From Haliotis asinina (lineage: Eukaryota > Mollusca > Gastropoda > Lepetellida > Haliotidae): a stretch of 64,000 bases of DNA. The position numbers and the translations under genes are program-made. Every line of letters begins with the position of its first letter. The first letter of the stretch is position 1. The DNA lies in assembly GCF_037392515.1 (NCBI RefSeq), contig NC_090295.1, positions 12,853,001 through 12,917,000 on the forward strand, written 5' to 3'. This document shows, one piece after another, positions 1 to 11,614 of the stretch. A model generated the notes under the pieces. The model had not been told where the DNA came from. It did no database searches and saw only the letters and a list, made by a program, of their open reading frames with translations.

Positions 1-68
1 TAACATGATAAAGAAGAAAAGCATGCTTTGTAACAAATGAAGCCCCAGCAAAAATAAAATGTACTCAC

Positions 69-3000
69 TCTGATGTCAGTTAAACTGGGGACATATTCAT
101 AGCGTCTCAACTGCTCTAGAAACAAAAAAGAAAAAATACATGTGAAACGTACAACATTTCAGATCATAGACTCAACAGAAACTAACAAGAGAAATTGTCC
201 TAACATCAGCAGCTAGTTTGTCCTGCCCAGATAACACTGTATAAAGACTGTCCTGACCCAGATGAATTACTGTTAGTGTTATGTAAACCAGCAAACCAAT
301 ATTACAGTCCTAATTCACACACAGTTATACAAAATACAAAATATGTTTTTGTGAGATATGTGAATGACATGCAAATGTGCGTCTTGTATGCAGAAATGTA
401 CAGGATAGATGCAGAAAACCAATTCCCTGCATCCACTTTCCTGCTCAATATCATTCACTGTACCCACAACACATCTATCACTTTGCTATAACTTTGCATT
501 TGGTTATTTCTTTCAGAGCGGTTACTTGCATAATTTCATGCCTCAGTCCACATGATCAATGATTCATTCCACGCTCTAAAGAAATTATCAAAATGTACAC
601 GTCTCTACACCAGTACTTCACACGACCCTCATATTGCTTCAAGGACACTTAAAACTAATAATTAAGTATCCTAAGGACCCATGTGTTTGTGGGTCGAGGT
701 AAAATCTTGATAAGCATTAACAAAGGTGACACATGTTGGACTGATTCTTTGTCATCACAGGAGGAACAGGTCAAAAGGGCCAAAGGACATTGCAAGGACC
801 ACAACTGAAAAGTCAAAATAGCTGCCTTCATGAAATATTGAATAAATACCATTATCTGTTACAGTGTATCCTGAATTTAACATGCTATTTGATATTGTTT
901 AAGCATAAGTGAACATTTATGATTATTGATTATGTGATCAACAATCACTTAGATCAGAAGTGTACAATGTAGAGAACAGAATCAGAAAGATAGTCAATCC
1001 TTACCTGCAGTGGGTGTGGCAGGTGGGGCACAAGGCATTTCAAGACCCTCATCTTTTATCACACCTGAATGTTTCTCAGACAGATAGACTTTAGTCACAC
1101 GTTGCAGATACACATTTTCAGCTTGAGCTAAAGACTTGCGGGTCAGCTGTATTGACGAAGGAGACGTACTTGAGAAAGATTTTCTTTTGTTGTCTCCATT
1201 AAAAGTCTGAGATCTTGGAATCTGATTCATAGATTTTGACACTGTATATGTTTTGTTTATGACGGATGGTTTAGTTAAATTACCCAGTTCCTTTGAATGA
1301 AATGAATTATGTACAAATGATAGTTTCATTTTGGATTCAGTATGTTCATGCATTTTCACCGCTCTACACTGAGCTGACAGGACATTGAGATCGCCTGTTG
1401 AGTTTTCCTGAGAAGAGATTCGGAACTGGATTTTTGAAGCACCATCAGATAACTTGGGTGACTGCGAAAGATGAAGGGTGGTTTGAGATTTCTTTAGCAC
1501 TGGGGTGGCACGTGATTTCTTGTGCGACTTTCCTTTCTTCTTCACAACTGGAATAATAACAAACAAACATAAGCTTTCATCTTAATTAATTCATCTAAGT
1601 TTTTTGTGGAAATGAATACACATAAATATTGTGACATGATCTTTCTGTCTATTTGTCACATTTCATACACTGTGCACCATAGTGATAAGACCACCCTCCA
1701 TGATTATACAACGTATCATTTTCATTTCTCCATTTTACTTTGAGAAGTACTCTGAACTAAATGTGAATGGTAATATATTGCACATGGTGTATATCACAAC
1801 ATGAGAATCATACTGCATTGCAAAGCATCAACATGATCAGTTGGGAAACAGTAGCTCATGTCAGTCTCTGTTTCAGCTATTACCACATTATGTCAACAAA
1901 CTCAAAAGAACCTGTTATTACAACTGATTCATAAAGATCTGCACATTAACTGGACCTGATATATAATAATAAATATAATAATAATTCACTTATTAAGTGC
2001 CCAGTATCCATCTGACTCTGTAATCAGAATCTAATTATTATTACCCTGAATAATCTAAGCTGCGTAAGTCATGTGACTTCATCCAACCAGGTATGCATTT
2101 TCTGCTGGGTGAAGAGAGACAATTTTGAACAAACTCACTTGCCTAAGGTAAGACCACATGTATCTCATGTGCTTTGTTATAGGGCAGGACTGAAGTCCTA
2201 AAACCTTTCAGGAGTCAATAAATTTTGTTGTCAGCAAATGTCACAGTAATGAACTTCATGAGATACACTTTTTCAAATCCCAGTAGAGCTGCAGAGCCTT
2301 GAACTCATCTCACTGGATACAATAGTATTTGAAGTCACAGATTATAGTTCTGTAACTAGATAATGTCCTACAAAAAGGTGTCATTGAAGCTAATGAGTAC
2401 TTGTTCGCACATCATTAACACAATAACACAATGCAGCAGGAAGTGTTCAGATTAGAATACAAAAGATTCTTATGTAAAAATAAATGTTGTTCCAGCAGAC
2501 TAGTACACAAATTATGACTTACAATACTTATTACACCTACATATCAAAAATCTCTTTTTCACGAACTTGCATCTCTGTTAGTGAAACTCACAGTACACCT
2601 ACATTATAAACTGCCAGCCACATTGCTTAGTGTCACATCACCCTAAATTTTACCCTAACCCTAACCAAATTTGGCAAAAGTAAACTCGATTGCTTTTCAG
2701 ATGGCTGAAAATATCCAGTATTCTGTAGCCTTATAAAACTTACATTTATGTGATATAGGTGGCATCTCTTTGCTACCGTTTTTGCCTTCCTCCAATTCGT
2801 ATACACTTGATGATTTCTCATTCAAGCCTGCACTACCAAGCCGAATATTTGGTGCACACTCATCTTTTTGGCTGTAAATTCCATCTGACAGTAGACCAAA
2901 CGAGGTTCCCTTGCCCTTGCTTGATTTCTTTATGTCAAATATTGCTGGAAATAGACTTGCTGAATCGACAGCATCGTCTTTGTGCTGACTAGGTGCTCCA

Positions 3001-3197
3001 AGAGAAGGTGTGTCCGAAGGCGAAGACAGAATGTTTTGACTCTGTGAATGAAGTTTCAACTCGATTAATGAAGTTGGCGAATTCTCCACCAACCAAATGT
3101 TGTTCTTTCCGTTTGCATATATGAATTCAGAAGGGCCCTTTTGAAAGACTGATTCAGAGGCCATAACTGCATTGTTACAATGACATATTGGTAGCAT
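69..3197 (-). CDS. unidentified Ser/Thr/Lys-rich protein gene, first three coding exons (3' end beyond window)
   Basis: Three exons on the minus strand join in frame with GT-AG borders: 3197-2744 (donor GTAAGT, phase 1), 1547-1005 (acceptor TTCCAG, donor GTAAGG, phase 1) and 115-69 (acceptor TTTCTAG, donor GTGAGT, phase 0). They encode about 347 residues, and the gene continues past the left edge. I chose the ATG at 3197; the next in-frame ATG at 3164 also has a good context and would give a protein starting MASESVFQKG. The product is low-complexity and polar, with a basic stretch at the start of exon 2 (VKKKGKSHKKS). The only ordered-looking segment is LRRYEYVPSLTDIR in exon 3. There is no signal peptide or membrane segment. 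I do not recognise the family. It lies head-to-head with NIP7, and a frame-shifted upstream ORF (3232-3065) overlaps its start. The intact frame across three precise junctions is the main support for a real gene. Confidence 0.72.
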
Positions 3198-3232
3198 CTT
3201 TGACAATAGGATTCATCTACTTTTGCCGCCAT
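3065..3232 (-). other. overlapping upstream ORF (55 codons) at the start of the left-edge gene
   Basis: The first ATG on this strand (3232) has a strong context (ACTATGGCGG) and opens a 55-codon frame ending with TAA at 3065. It overlaps the start of the main open exon in another frame; the main frame is closed upstream by a TGA. Either it is an upstream ORF that would dampen translation of the main protein, or this ATG is the true start and a short intron restores the frame. I cannot tell which. Confidence 0.4.
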
Positions 3233-3572
3233 AGTGTAAACAATCCCATGGCAACGGAAGTGTTGAGACTGCGCATGCCTGCATGGGATGTTTTTTTATT
3301 TTTATCGAACGGGAAAAGATTGCATTTGCTACGGAATATATAACAAACAAATCTGGCATTTCGTGTCAATGTACAGAAGTATAACAATATAATCTGTTTT
3401 TTATGAATCTGGCTATGATTTCTGAGGTCGATGTAATGCCTTATAACCTTTTCCTCCCGATTGCACATTCTCCGTTTCAGATGAATTTCTAATTTTAGAA
3501 CACACACTGCGCATGCGTAAATTCGTAAACATCAACACGTGGAAAGAACTTCCTGTCTAAACAAGAGAAAAG
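3198..3572. promoter_or_regulatory. bidirectional promoter between the left-edge gene and NIP7
   Basis: The two divergent start codons are only about 375 bp apart, so the genes must share promoter DNA. Visible motifs are TGCGCATGC at 3270-3278 and TGCGCATGCG at 3508-3517 (NRF1-like palindromes), CGGAAGTG at 3255-3262 (ETS/GABP consensus), CTTCCTG just before the NIP7 ATG (reverse ETS core), and CCCATGGCAAC at 3245-3255, which resembles an RFX X-box with one good half. No TATA box is placed to serve either gene. NRF1 plus ETS sites are typical of TATA-less housekeeping promoters in animals, which suits a ribosome-assembly gene. Motif calls are by eye. Confidence 0.6.
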
Positions 3573-6500
3573 ATGAGACCACTCACCGACGAAGAAACGA
3601 AGACCTTCTTTCAGAAATTGTCTAAATAGTACGTATTTAATTGCATGATACGAAATTTAGGCTATGAAATCGTTACTAGAGATCGCTACTCAGACAGTTA
3701 CCAGTCATGGACTGACTGTCTTCAAATTTCTAAGATTACTGAGAGCAACCATGCTCTAGTAAGAAGAGTTAGCAATGAACTGTTGACACAAAGGTTTCAT
3801 CTGACTTGTTGTTTGTAATTCCATGGTATATCTTATTGTTACATATCGAACATTATCATGATCATATGATAGTCAGTTCATCTACTTTTCACAGACGCAC
3901 AGGCTGTCACAATAATTTCCAAGTGATCAGTTCCATACTGTTGACTTTTCTGTGCATGACCAGTTTCCCTTTGAAACATGATGAAGATTCACGGAGTTTC
4001 CTTAAATTTCACAACATAAATTTCATACAGGAGATAGCTGCACAAGTACAGTTTACAGGGTACAGCCCTGCAACAACAGGTCCACCACCTATAGTCCAGA
4101 GAAAGACACAGCCAGGTGTTTGAGAAGCATGTGCACAAATGCTGAGAAAGTTATTTTTTCATTAAACTGTGCTGTGCTGTCTCCATGCTTTCTTGCACAC
4201 CCTTTCTGTGCACTCCTCCCTCATAATAAACAGTGAACTGTGCCAATATTGTAGTGATTGTTTGTTAAACAACATGTTTATTTTAAGGGAAAATATTCTG
4301 CAAAATCCTCAGTGCTTCAAACGGACTATAATAATGTTAATGCACTACAGCTGTCATGCTGTACCATTAACGTAACAATGGTATGGGGGCTGACCTGCAC
4401 TACAGCTGTCATGCTGTACCATTAACGTAACAATGGTATGGGGGCTGACCTGCCTTGAACGTCATTGTATCAAGCACCCCTGTTGGCATCATGTTTGACA
4501 AGGGTGTAATGTCCTGGTATGCATGTAGATTTCATTGCTTGACTGAGTGCATACACTCAGCAGTATTCCAGCTACAGTCCAGGACTTTGGCGGTTGGCTA
4601 CGTGTGAAAAGAAAGCAACTCAATATCAAACTTCAATTAACCTATATGCTCTGTAATAAATATTCAATAAACAATGAATTGGCTAGCAGTCAGCACAATG
4701 TTTTGATAAGCAGTAAACTTAACAGACTTTGTGTTACAATACCTCACCGACAACAGACCTTGAGTTAGATATAGGATTGATCAATTACAGTGAGCACTGT
4801 TAAAGAGTGGTAAACATCAGACATCTTGCCAACCACAGCTGTGTGATAAAAGAGGGAAATATTTGACATCTTTTGCTGTTTCGTTACGAAAATTGACTGC
4901 TTGGATGCAGAAACAGCACATTCAGATATATGAGATAAATTGTAACTAGTAACTTACGTGTTTTGTAGAGAATACTTGGAAACTGAGGTAATCGGATATG
5001 CAAAGTTTGGATATGACTGTATAAGGTGGTAGTCTGCAACTAACCAAGTCTGGACTAGACAATCCAGTGATCAACAGCATGAGCATCAATAGGCACAATA
5101 GGGAACTAATGACATGTGTCAAGTCAGCAAGCCTGACCACCTGATCCCATTAGTCGTTTCATACAACAAGCATAGTCACTTTTTAAGGCAAGCATGGGTT
5201 GCTGAGGGCCTAATCAACCCCAGATCTTCAGGGGTCTCATTGTCTGATTGCATTATAGAAGAAAGCTTTTTTGTATTTTGACATTGTCAAGGATACATTT
5301 CTGTACACAAGTCAAGTGTGTCCATGTATTTTAAATTGCTCGACCTTTCCAGCTGAAATGAGCAAATGCTCAGAGTTATACGGAATATGTAACCCATGAA
5401 GGTGGAATAGGCCTTCAGCGACCCATGCTTGCCTTAGAAAGCGACTATGCATGTCGTGAAAGGTAGATCTGTGAAGGTCTGGGGTAGAGTAGACCTTCAG
5501 CAACACATGCTTGCCATAAAAGGCAACTATGCTTGAGGCGACTAACAGGATCTTGAGGCAACTAAAAGGATCAGGTGGTCAGACTCACTGACTTGGTTGA
5601 CCTGTCTTCGTTTCCCAATTGTGCAGATTAGTGCTCATGCTGTCAATCACTGAATTTTCTGGTCTAGACTCAATTATTTACAGATCGCTGTCATATAGCT
5701 GAAATATTGCCAAGTGCAGTGTAAAATTAAACTCACTCAGTCACCCGTGAGAGTGGATGGGATTGGGTGTTCAGGTTCTGTGACTTGGTTGACATGTCAT
5801 CAGTTCCTTATTGGGCAGATCGATGCTTTTGCTGTGATGAATTGTCTGGCCCAGACTTGATTATTTGCAGACTGCAGATGAATAGCTGGAATATTGCTGA
5901 GTGCAGCTTAAAACTAGACTCACTCACTTTGTGGAATATATTTGTAAAACAATATATGATGAAGCACCCTTCATTGTTTTACAACATGTAAAACTGTCTG
6001 AAAATCACATGTATCTTCCCTTGTATTCTTACAGTATTGGTGAGAACATCAAGCTGCTACTTGATCGACCAGATGGAGCATACTGCTTTCGACTGCACAG
6101 AGACCGAGTTTTCTATGTCAGGTATTAAAAATAGATTACTGCTTTTCCTTACGTGCTAAATGGCTTGTTGTAAACTGTGTTATTTTTGATTGCCAATGAA
6201 TGTTGATGTCAAGGGTCATTGATTTCTTTAAGGTCCAAACATGTAGATGTGGTTGTGAAGTGGAAGGCAATAATGACTGCTGACAATGATAAATATCAGT
6301 GCAGCTGGTATAATTTTGTAAGTCTCTTGAAATTTATATCCTAATTCAATTTCTTTTACCAGAGAAGAGTTGATGAAGAAAGCAGGATGTGTGTCAAGGG
6401 ACAATCTCATCTCCATGGGAACCTGTTTTGGGAAATTCACCAAGTCTGGAAGCTTCAGATTACATATAACGGCATTGGACTATATAGCACCATATGCTAA

Positions 6501-8550
6501 GGTAAGGGTTTGTTCACAGTAATGGGCAGCATATACCGGTAACTGCCTTGATTTGCCTCGACATATACTCTTAAAAAAAGTTGGGGATCTTCATTTTTTT
6601 AATTTATGATTAAAAATATTTAGGGGATTTACTGGAGTCAATCAATGTTGATATATTATTATATGTTTTGAGAGTGCATCACCATTTGCACTTCCTTACA
6701 ACCATAGTTATTTTGAATGTAGTCACTTTTGAAAGATGATTGGTGTATGGCATGGTGTAACCCCTAAAAAGCCTTAATGTGATGGCTGTTAACCTGACCA
6801 AACTCAGCTTTTGTCTCGGTAATATAGTGTTTGACAAGTATCAGTTGACTGTAGTTCAAAGTACTTCTGGTGTTTGGCACTTCCTGTTTCACCTCGACAG
6901 AAGAAACACTATCATTGAACCACTTCTGAAAGGCTTTGTGTATTCTTAGGTCTTGGTGATGGGATCCTTGCCAATACATACTTGTTATATCTCCTATGCT
7001 AAAGATGTGTCAGGTTTGTTATATCTCCGCTGGTGAAGGTGTGTCAGGTGTGTTATGTCTTTTATGCTGAAAATAGTGTCAAGTGTGTTCTATCTTTGTT
7101 CTCTATTCATATTCTATGTTCTCTATTCATATTCTATGGCTAGTTGGGTTGGTGATGATTTTTATGGAGTTACATGTGCAATGTGAATGTCAACCTCCCC
7201 AACCCCATCCACACACACCACCATCACCACCATCCCCTATAATTAATGAACAAAGAGATACCACCAGAACAAAATGGGTGACACACACAGACACACACCT
7301 TAAAATCATCACCACCACCCCAAGCCATCAGTTACAGTGTAGACCCCCAGATTGTGTGCAAAAACATTTCTGTTGTCCCGTCAGGATATTGTTGGAATAT
7401 TCCTATCTTATTCTGTCACTTGCTCACATGTTTCAGTTCAAGGTATGGCTAAAGCCAAGTGCTGAGCAGCAGTTTTTGTATGGCCACCATGTGATGAAGT
7501 CTGGACTTGGGAGGATAACAGAGAACACATCACAGTACCAGGGCTTGGTCGTGTACAGCATGAGTGATCTCCCCTTGGTAAGACCCAGATTTGAATAATG
7601 ACATTCAAGTTGCTGAAAACAAGGTTCTTTCACTGATTTTTGAAAATGGCTTTTCAGGGCCATTTTGTATTGTCAGGTTTGCCATTAGCACATCTAATTA
7701 CAACATAACACTGTTGTCTGGCTCTGTGGCCATTGCTTTGTCAGTACATGATTGTTGCTGATTTTCTCTCAAACTCAAGTTAACTGCATGTCATCAGTGG
7801 TTGTTAAGTTTTAAAAATATCTTCAGATTGCCTTGCTCTATCTTAGTTATACATAGGTCAATGAATGCAGTTGTAAACAAGCAAAGACATATATATTGAC
7901 ATAAGCCTATTGATGACGTACAGCAGTCAAAGACTTAAGGGGTTGGTCTGGCTGCCTATTTGTTAAAGGAGAATCCGAGAGAATTGCAGTAATTTGCTGG
8001 GTGAAAGATCAAGTTATCAGAAACATATACCCAAATTTTGGGAAAAAAAATATGTATGTTTATGTTTCTGTCGCTTCAGTTATTATGCATATTCCACTCA
8101 TGATGTCATATATGCCGAGAGTCCATCATATATCCAAGGCCATGTGACCCTGTGAAGGTCTTTTGTAGAATAGGCCCTCAGCAGCCCATGCTTGCCATGA
8201 AAGGCGACTATTTTTTTGGTAAGAGGCGACTAACGGGATCGGGTGGTCAGACTTGTTGACTTGGTTGTCACCAGTTCCCAAATGTGCAGATCGATGCTCA
8301 TGATGTTCATCACTGGATTGTCTGGTCCAGAATTGATTATTTACAGACTGCTGCATTAGTTGGAATATTTCTGAGTGCGGTGTAAAACTAAACTGACTCA
8401 CTTTCTACAACTTGAATTGTTCTGTTACAGGGTTTTGGTGTTGCAGCAAAGTCAACACAGGACTGCCGTCACTGTGATCCAATGACAATTGTGGCCTTTC
8501 ACCAAGCAGATGTAGGGGAGTACATACGAAATGAAGAAGCATTATTGTAG
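3573..8550 (+). CDS. NIP7: 60S ribosome subunit biogenesis protein NIP7, complete, five exons
   Basis: Exons are 3573-3628, 6035-6121, 6363-6501, 7437-7577 and 8431-8550 (TAG at 8548). All introns are GT-AG and phases match, giving 180 codons, the same length I recall for human NIP7. The protein opens [19 protein letters not shown] and contains the near-invariant blocks [38 protein letters not shown] and VVYSM. The first half (about 1-94) is the NIP7 N-terminal domain; exons 4-5 (about 95-180) form the PUA-type RNA-binding domain. In yeast and humans NIP7 acts in the nucleolus on pre-60S particles and 27S pre-rRNA processing, together with NOP8 or FTSJ3. Intron 1 (2.4 kb) carries several SINE fragments, intron 3 a half MITE and a 36-bp tandem repeat, and intron 4 a SINE. 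No stop or frameshift was seen. The ORF-sized pieces at 5901 and 7083 are extensions of its exons into introns. Confidence 0.97.
4342..4451. repeat. 55-bp tandem duplication with internal hairpin, NIP7 intron 1
   Basis: Two head-to-tail 55-bp copies start at 4342 and 4397 and look identical by eye. Each holds the inverted repeat TACCATT/AATGGTA around an 8-base centre (AACGTAAC). Confidence 0.85.
5024..5236 (-). mobile_element. SINE family A, partial copy in NIP7 intron 1
   Basis: Similar to the complement of the full copy at 9517-9788: it runs from the CAATCCAGTGATCAACA core to the head segment AAGCATGGGTTGCTGAGGGC. The (ACTC)n end is missing, and substitutions are frequent, so it is an old copy. 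Confidence 0.75.
5466..5746 (+). mobile_element. SINE family A, near full-length but diverged copy
   Basis: It runs from GTGAAGGTCTGGGGTAGA through the GGTGGTCAG core to an AAACTCACTCAGTCAC end. The GGCGACTAACGGGATC segment is duplicated inside this copy. A head-only fragment lies just before it (5392-5450). Confidence 0.8.
5764..5935 (+). mobile_element. SINE family A, 5'-truncated copy
   Basis: It begins in the mid-element at GTTCAGGTTCTGTGACTTGG and ends in CTTAAAACTAGACTCACTC. It is the third copy in a row in NIP7 intron 1. Confidence 0.7.
6563..6755 (+). mobile_element. half copy of a MITE-like element, NIP7 intron 3
   Basis: It starts with the terminal motif ATATACTCTTAAAAAAAG followed by TGGGGAT, then matches 62333-62531 for about 185 bp. 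Shared blocks include GAGTGCATCACCATTTGCA and GAAAGATGATTGGTGTATGG. Similarity stops at 6755, so the right half and right end are missing. Confidence 0.75.
6979..7140. repeat. short tandem repeats in NIP7 intron 3
   Basis: About three diverged 36-bp units built on TGTTATATCTCC and GTGTCAGGT (6979-7090) are followed by a 19-bp direct duplication of TTCTCTATTCATATTCTAT (about 7100-7138). Confidence 0.65.
8149..8402 (+). mobile_element. SINE family A copy in NIP7 intron 4
   Basis: It extends from CTGTGAAGGTCTTTTGTAGA to AAACTAAACTGACTCACTTT, ending about 28 bp before the exon 5 acceptor. It is close to full length with moderate divergence. Confidence 0.85.
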
Positions 8551-8576
8551 TTCTTGTCAGGTTTCATTACATTGTA

Positions 8577-8582
8577 AATAAA
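8577..8582 (+). terminator. NIP7: NIP7 polyadenylation signal AATAAA
   Basis: A canonical AATAAA begins 27 bases after the NIP7 stop codon. The 3' UTR would therefore be very short, with cleavage expected around 8595-8610. No other AATAAA lies between the stop and this site. Confidence 0.7.
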
Positions 8583-8734
8583 CACCGATACTGTACATAG
8601 TGAAAGCTCTTGTGTCTTGTCGTTTGTCATAATGTTTTTGTGATAAAGAGTTGCTTGAGACAGACTGTAACTTAAATTTGGGTGTCTGTTGATTTTCTTT
8701 GCAGTAATAATACTCATGAAGATCCGTGTTAGAC

Positions 8735-8936
8735 TAATGACCTTCAGTAACCCATGCATGTCGAAAGTGGTGACTAATGGGTTCAGGTAGTCAGGCTCGC
8801 TGACTTGGTTGACACATGTCATCATACAGCTCATGTTGTTGATCACTGGATTGTCTGGTCCCGCTCGATTATTTACAGACCACCACAATATAGCTGGAAT
8901 ATTGCAGAATGTAGTGTAAAACTAAACTCACTCACT
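8735..8936 (+). mobile_element. SINE family A, 5'-shortened copy
   Basis: It runs from CCTTCAGTAACCCATGCATG to AAACTAAACTCACTCACTTT, with the extreme head missing and a deletion in the middle. Confidence 0.8.
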
Positions 8937-9516
8937 TTGCAATAATTTGTCCTGCTGGACTCATTTTAACTCAAGTTTATAGTGTCATCTCAAAAACTAA
9001 CAGGGCACATGGATGGTCACATGGAGTGCTTCAAAATTTCTTTGAGCAGCATACATGATGATATTTGGGTCATTGATTTCCTTTTCATGTATTTGGGAGA
9101 AAACCACACCTACTGTGATGACTAAACTTCAACTGGACTGCAGGTAAAACTAACACTTCAGTGCAGGTGCCTGTATCAATCATTGCCCCATAAGACTGTA
9201 ACTTTTTGAAGTCAGTGTGATACTACCCATGGAAACCACTTTGTTGGTGTCATATTTTCCATTTGCTCTCAAAACTGTTGAGGTTGCTTGGGGTTATGCT
9301 GCTTGAGTGGTAATCCTTTGTTAATGATGTGTCGCAAAGCCAATGGGTGCTTTGATGGTGCTTTAGGAGAATATTGTTTGAATATGTTGGTTTAGTGGTG
9401 CATTATCTGCACATTACCAATTCAAATAATGTTAACACTGTATTTTAGGGCATTATCACATGCAAAGGCTCAAGATCTGTTCCTTTGTTGGCACCCATGA
9501 AGATCCGCATTAGAGA

Positions 9517-9788
9517 CCCGTGAAGGTCCCGGGGTAGAATAGGCCTTCAGCAACCCATGCTTGCCATAAAAGGCGACTCAGCTTGTCGTAAGAGGCGACT
9601 AACGGGATCGGGTGGTCAGGCTCGCTGACTTGGTTGACACATGTCATCGGTTCCCAAGTGCGCAGATCGATGCTCATGTTGTTGATCACTGGATTGTCTG
9701 GTCCACACTCGATTATTTACAGACCGCCGCCATATAGCTGTAATATTGCTGAGTGCGGCGTAAAACTAAACTCACTCACTCACTCACT
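9517..9788 (+). mobile_element. SINE family A, full-length and best-preserved copy
   Basis: This copy serves as the family reference. Head: GACCCGTGAAGGTCCCGGGG. Middle: GGCGACTAACGGGATCGGGT and GGTTGACACATGTCATCGG. Core: GATCACTGGATTGTCTGGTC. Tail: GGAATATTGCTGAGTGCGGC followed by GTAAAACTAAACTCACTCAC and extra ACTC units. The tetranucleotide tail marks the 3' end. I see no confident tRNA head in this family. Confidence 0.9.
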
Positions 9789-9998
9789 CCGCATTAGAAG
9801 GGCCTTCAGTAACACATACTTTTGTCGTAAGAGGTGTCTTAACTGGATCAGATGATCAGGTGACTTGGTTGACATGACACTATACCACAGTTGAGTAGAT
9901 CAATGTTCAAGCTGCTGACCACCAGATTTTCTGGTCCAGACTTGATTGTTTACAAACCTCCGTCGTATAGCTGGAGTATTGCCGAGTGAGGCGTTAAC
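9789..9998 (+). mobile_element. SINE family A, second diverged copy abutting the first
   Basis: It starts directly after the ACTC tail of the previous copy and carries the same segments with many changes: GGCCTTCAGTAACACATACT, then GTATAGCTGGAGTATTGCCG. The tail is truncated. Confidence 0.7.
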
Positions 9999-10919
9999 CA
10001 ACAACCAACCAGCCCTTATGGCACATGTGGGAATACTTCAAACGATAATTCCCAGCAAACTTATCTGACTGATTGACTGCTGAGGTTCAGAATGGAGATT
10101 AGAATTTGTCTTTTGCAAACTGTGCTTCTTTCAAAGAGGCATCTCACAGGGTCTGGTTGTCAGGTTATCTGTGTAGGCCTATATTCATGTAAATCACTGG
10201 TTGTCTGATATTTGACACAATTATATACCATAGTGATGTAACTTGAAACTAGAATGTTGCTGAGTGGGACAATACAGCAATATAAAATTAAAGCCAATGC
10301 TAGACTATATATCATGTCTCATATCATCCTCTCTGTGCAAACCGAAAAAGCAGCTTAAAACCAACAAAAATCAAGAATTGATTTTAAGAAGTTGCTAGCT
10401 TTGTAGCAGCATATGATCCTTCTCTGAAAGAATAATTTGGATAATTGGGAGAAAGCAGTCAGGAATAGTATTACAAAATACACTAAAGGTGAATAGACAG
10501 CAGTTCTATCAGTGTATGAAACCCCTAAAAGTACCAGGAAGCCCACAGGGCTAGTAACTGAAAAATATTGCTGGCCCTGTTAACATGTAACCAGACCAGT
10601 ATTTCAGATAGGAAACTGAGATCAGGTGTTAAAATGATGTAATTGATGAATTGATGTGTGATTGTTACATACTATCAGAAAAGAACAACACTGTTCATTG
10701 GCTGAAAGCATTCTCTGGACCAATCACATTTAGTGTTAGATAAACTGGTAGGCTGATCTGTGGAAGTTATGGTTTGAATGATCAAGAACTAAACAGACAT
10801 TGTCTTGCTACCACATTTGTAATTATTTTCAAAATACTTTCCCGTAGTCAATGACATGGTCAAATGTATACCCTCGGAAAATGTATTGGCCCTCAGGGCT
10901 GGCTATGAAATAAAGTTGT

Positions 10920-11245
10920 AAGTCTGCCATGTAACTAGCAAGCAGTGGGCTGCCAGGCAGACATTATTTCATACACTGGCACATGCCCTCTCCCTTGTCC
11001 CGGAATAGCACAGGTTGGTCACCGTGTGACTGACAAAGGCACCAAATCTTTCTTTACTCTTGCCTTATGCATTCTCTATTCTGGACTCTATAACATGCTG
11101 ACAACATGCATCACCTATGGAACTGTAGAGGGGACATCGGATTAGGAAATAAATATCAATAGTAAGTCGTGACCAAGAGACGGTAAAGTCTGCCATGTAA
11201 CTAGCAAGCAGCGGGCCACCAAGCAGACACTATTTCATCCACTGG
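10920..11245. repeat. pair of 60-bp direct repeats
   Basis: 10920-10979 and 11186-11245 match at about 54 of 60 positions, both starting AAGTCTGCCATGTAACTAGC. They flank about 206 bp of unique sequence. Length and spacing do not fit a recognised element. Confidence 0.8.
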
Positions 11246-11340
11246 TTCTACTCACTTAACAAGGGCAATACTCCTTGTGCTCTAATGTCAGCTTATGGTG
11301 TTGCTCCTTATGATAGAGGCCTGTTTTACCATCAGTACAC

Positions 11341-11614
11341 GACCCGTGAAGGTCCCAGAGTAGAACAGGCCTTCAGCAACCCACACTTGCCATAAAAGGC
11401 GACTAAGCTTGTCATAGGAGGTGACCACTAATGGGATCGGGTGCTCAGGCTCGCTGACTTGGTTGACACATGTCATCAGTTCCCAATTGCACATATTGAT
11501 GCTCATGCTGTTGATCACTGGATTGTCTGATCCAGACTCGATTATTTACAGACCGCTGTCATATAGCTGGAATATCTCTGAGTGCAGCTTAAAAGTAAAC
11601 TCACTCACTCACTC
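11341..11614 (+). mobile_element. SINE family A, full-length copy
   Basis: It runs from GACCCGTGAAGGTCCCAGAG to AAAAGTAAACTCACTCACTC, closely matching the copy at 9517. Confidence 0.88.

Noticed and set aside
2651-2666. Telomere-like CCCTAACCCTAACC
   Set aside because: Only about two and a half units inside an intron; chance or a trivial interstitial remnant.
7083-7598. 171-codon plus ORF as a separate gene
   Set aside because: Its second half is NIP7 exon 4; the first half is intron 3 read-through.
9634-9855. Repeated ORFs such as MTHVIGSQ... at 9634, 11421, 55180 and complements
   Set aside because: The same peptide recurs wherever SINE family A is present; not genes.
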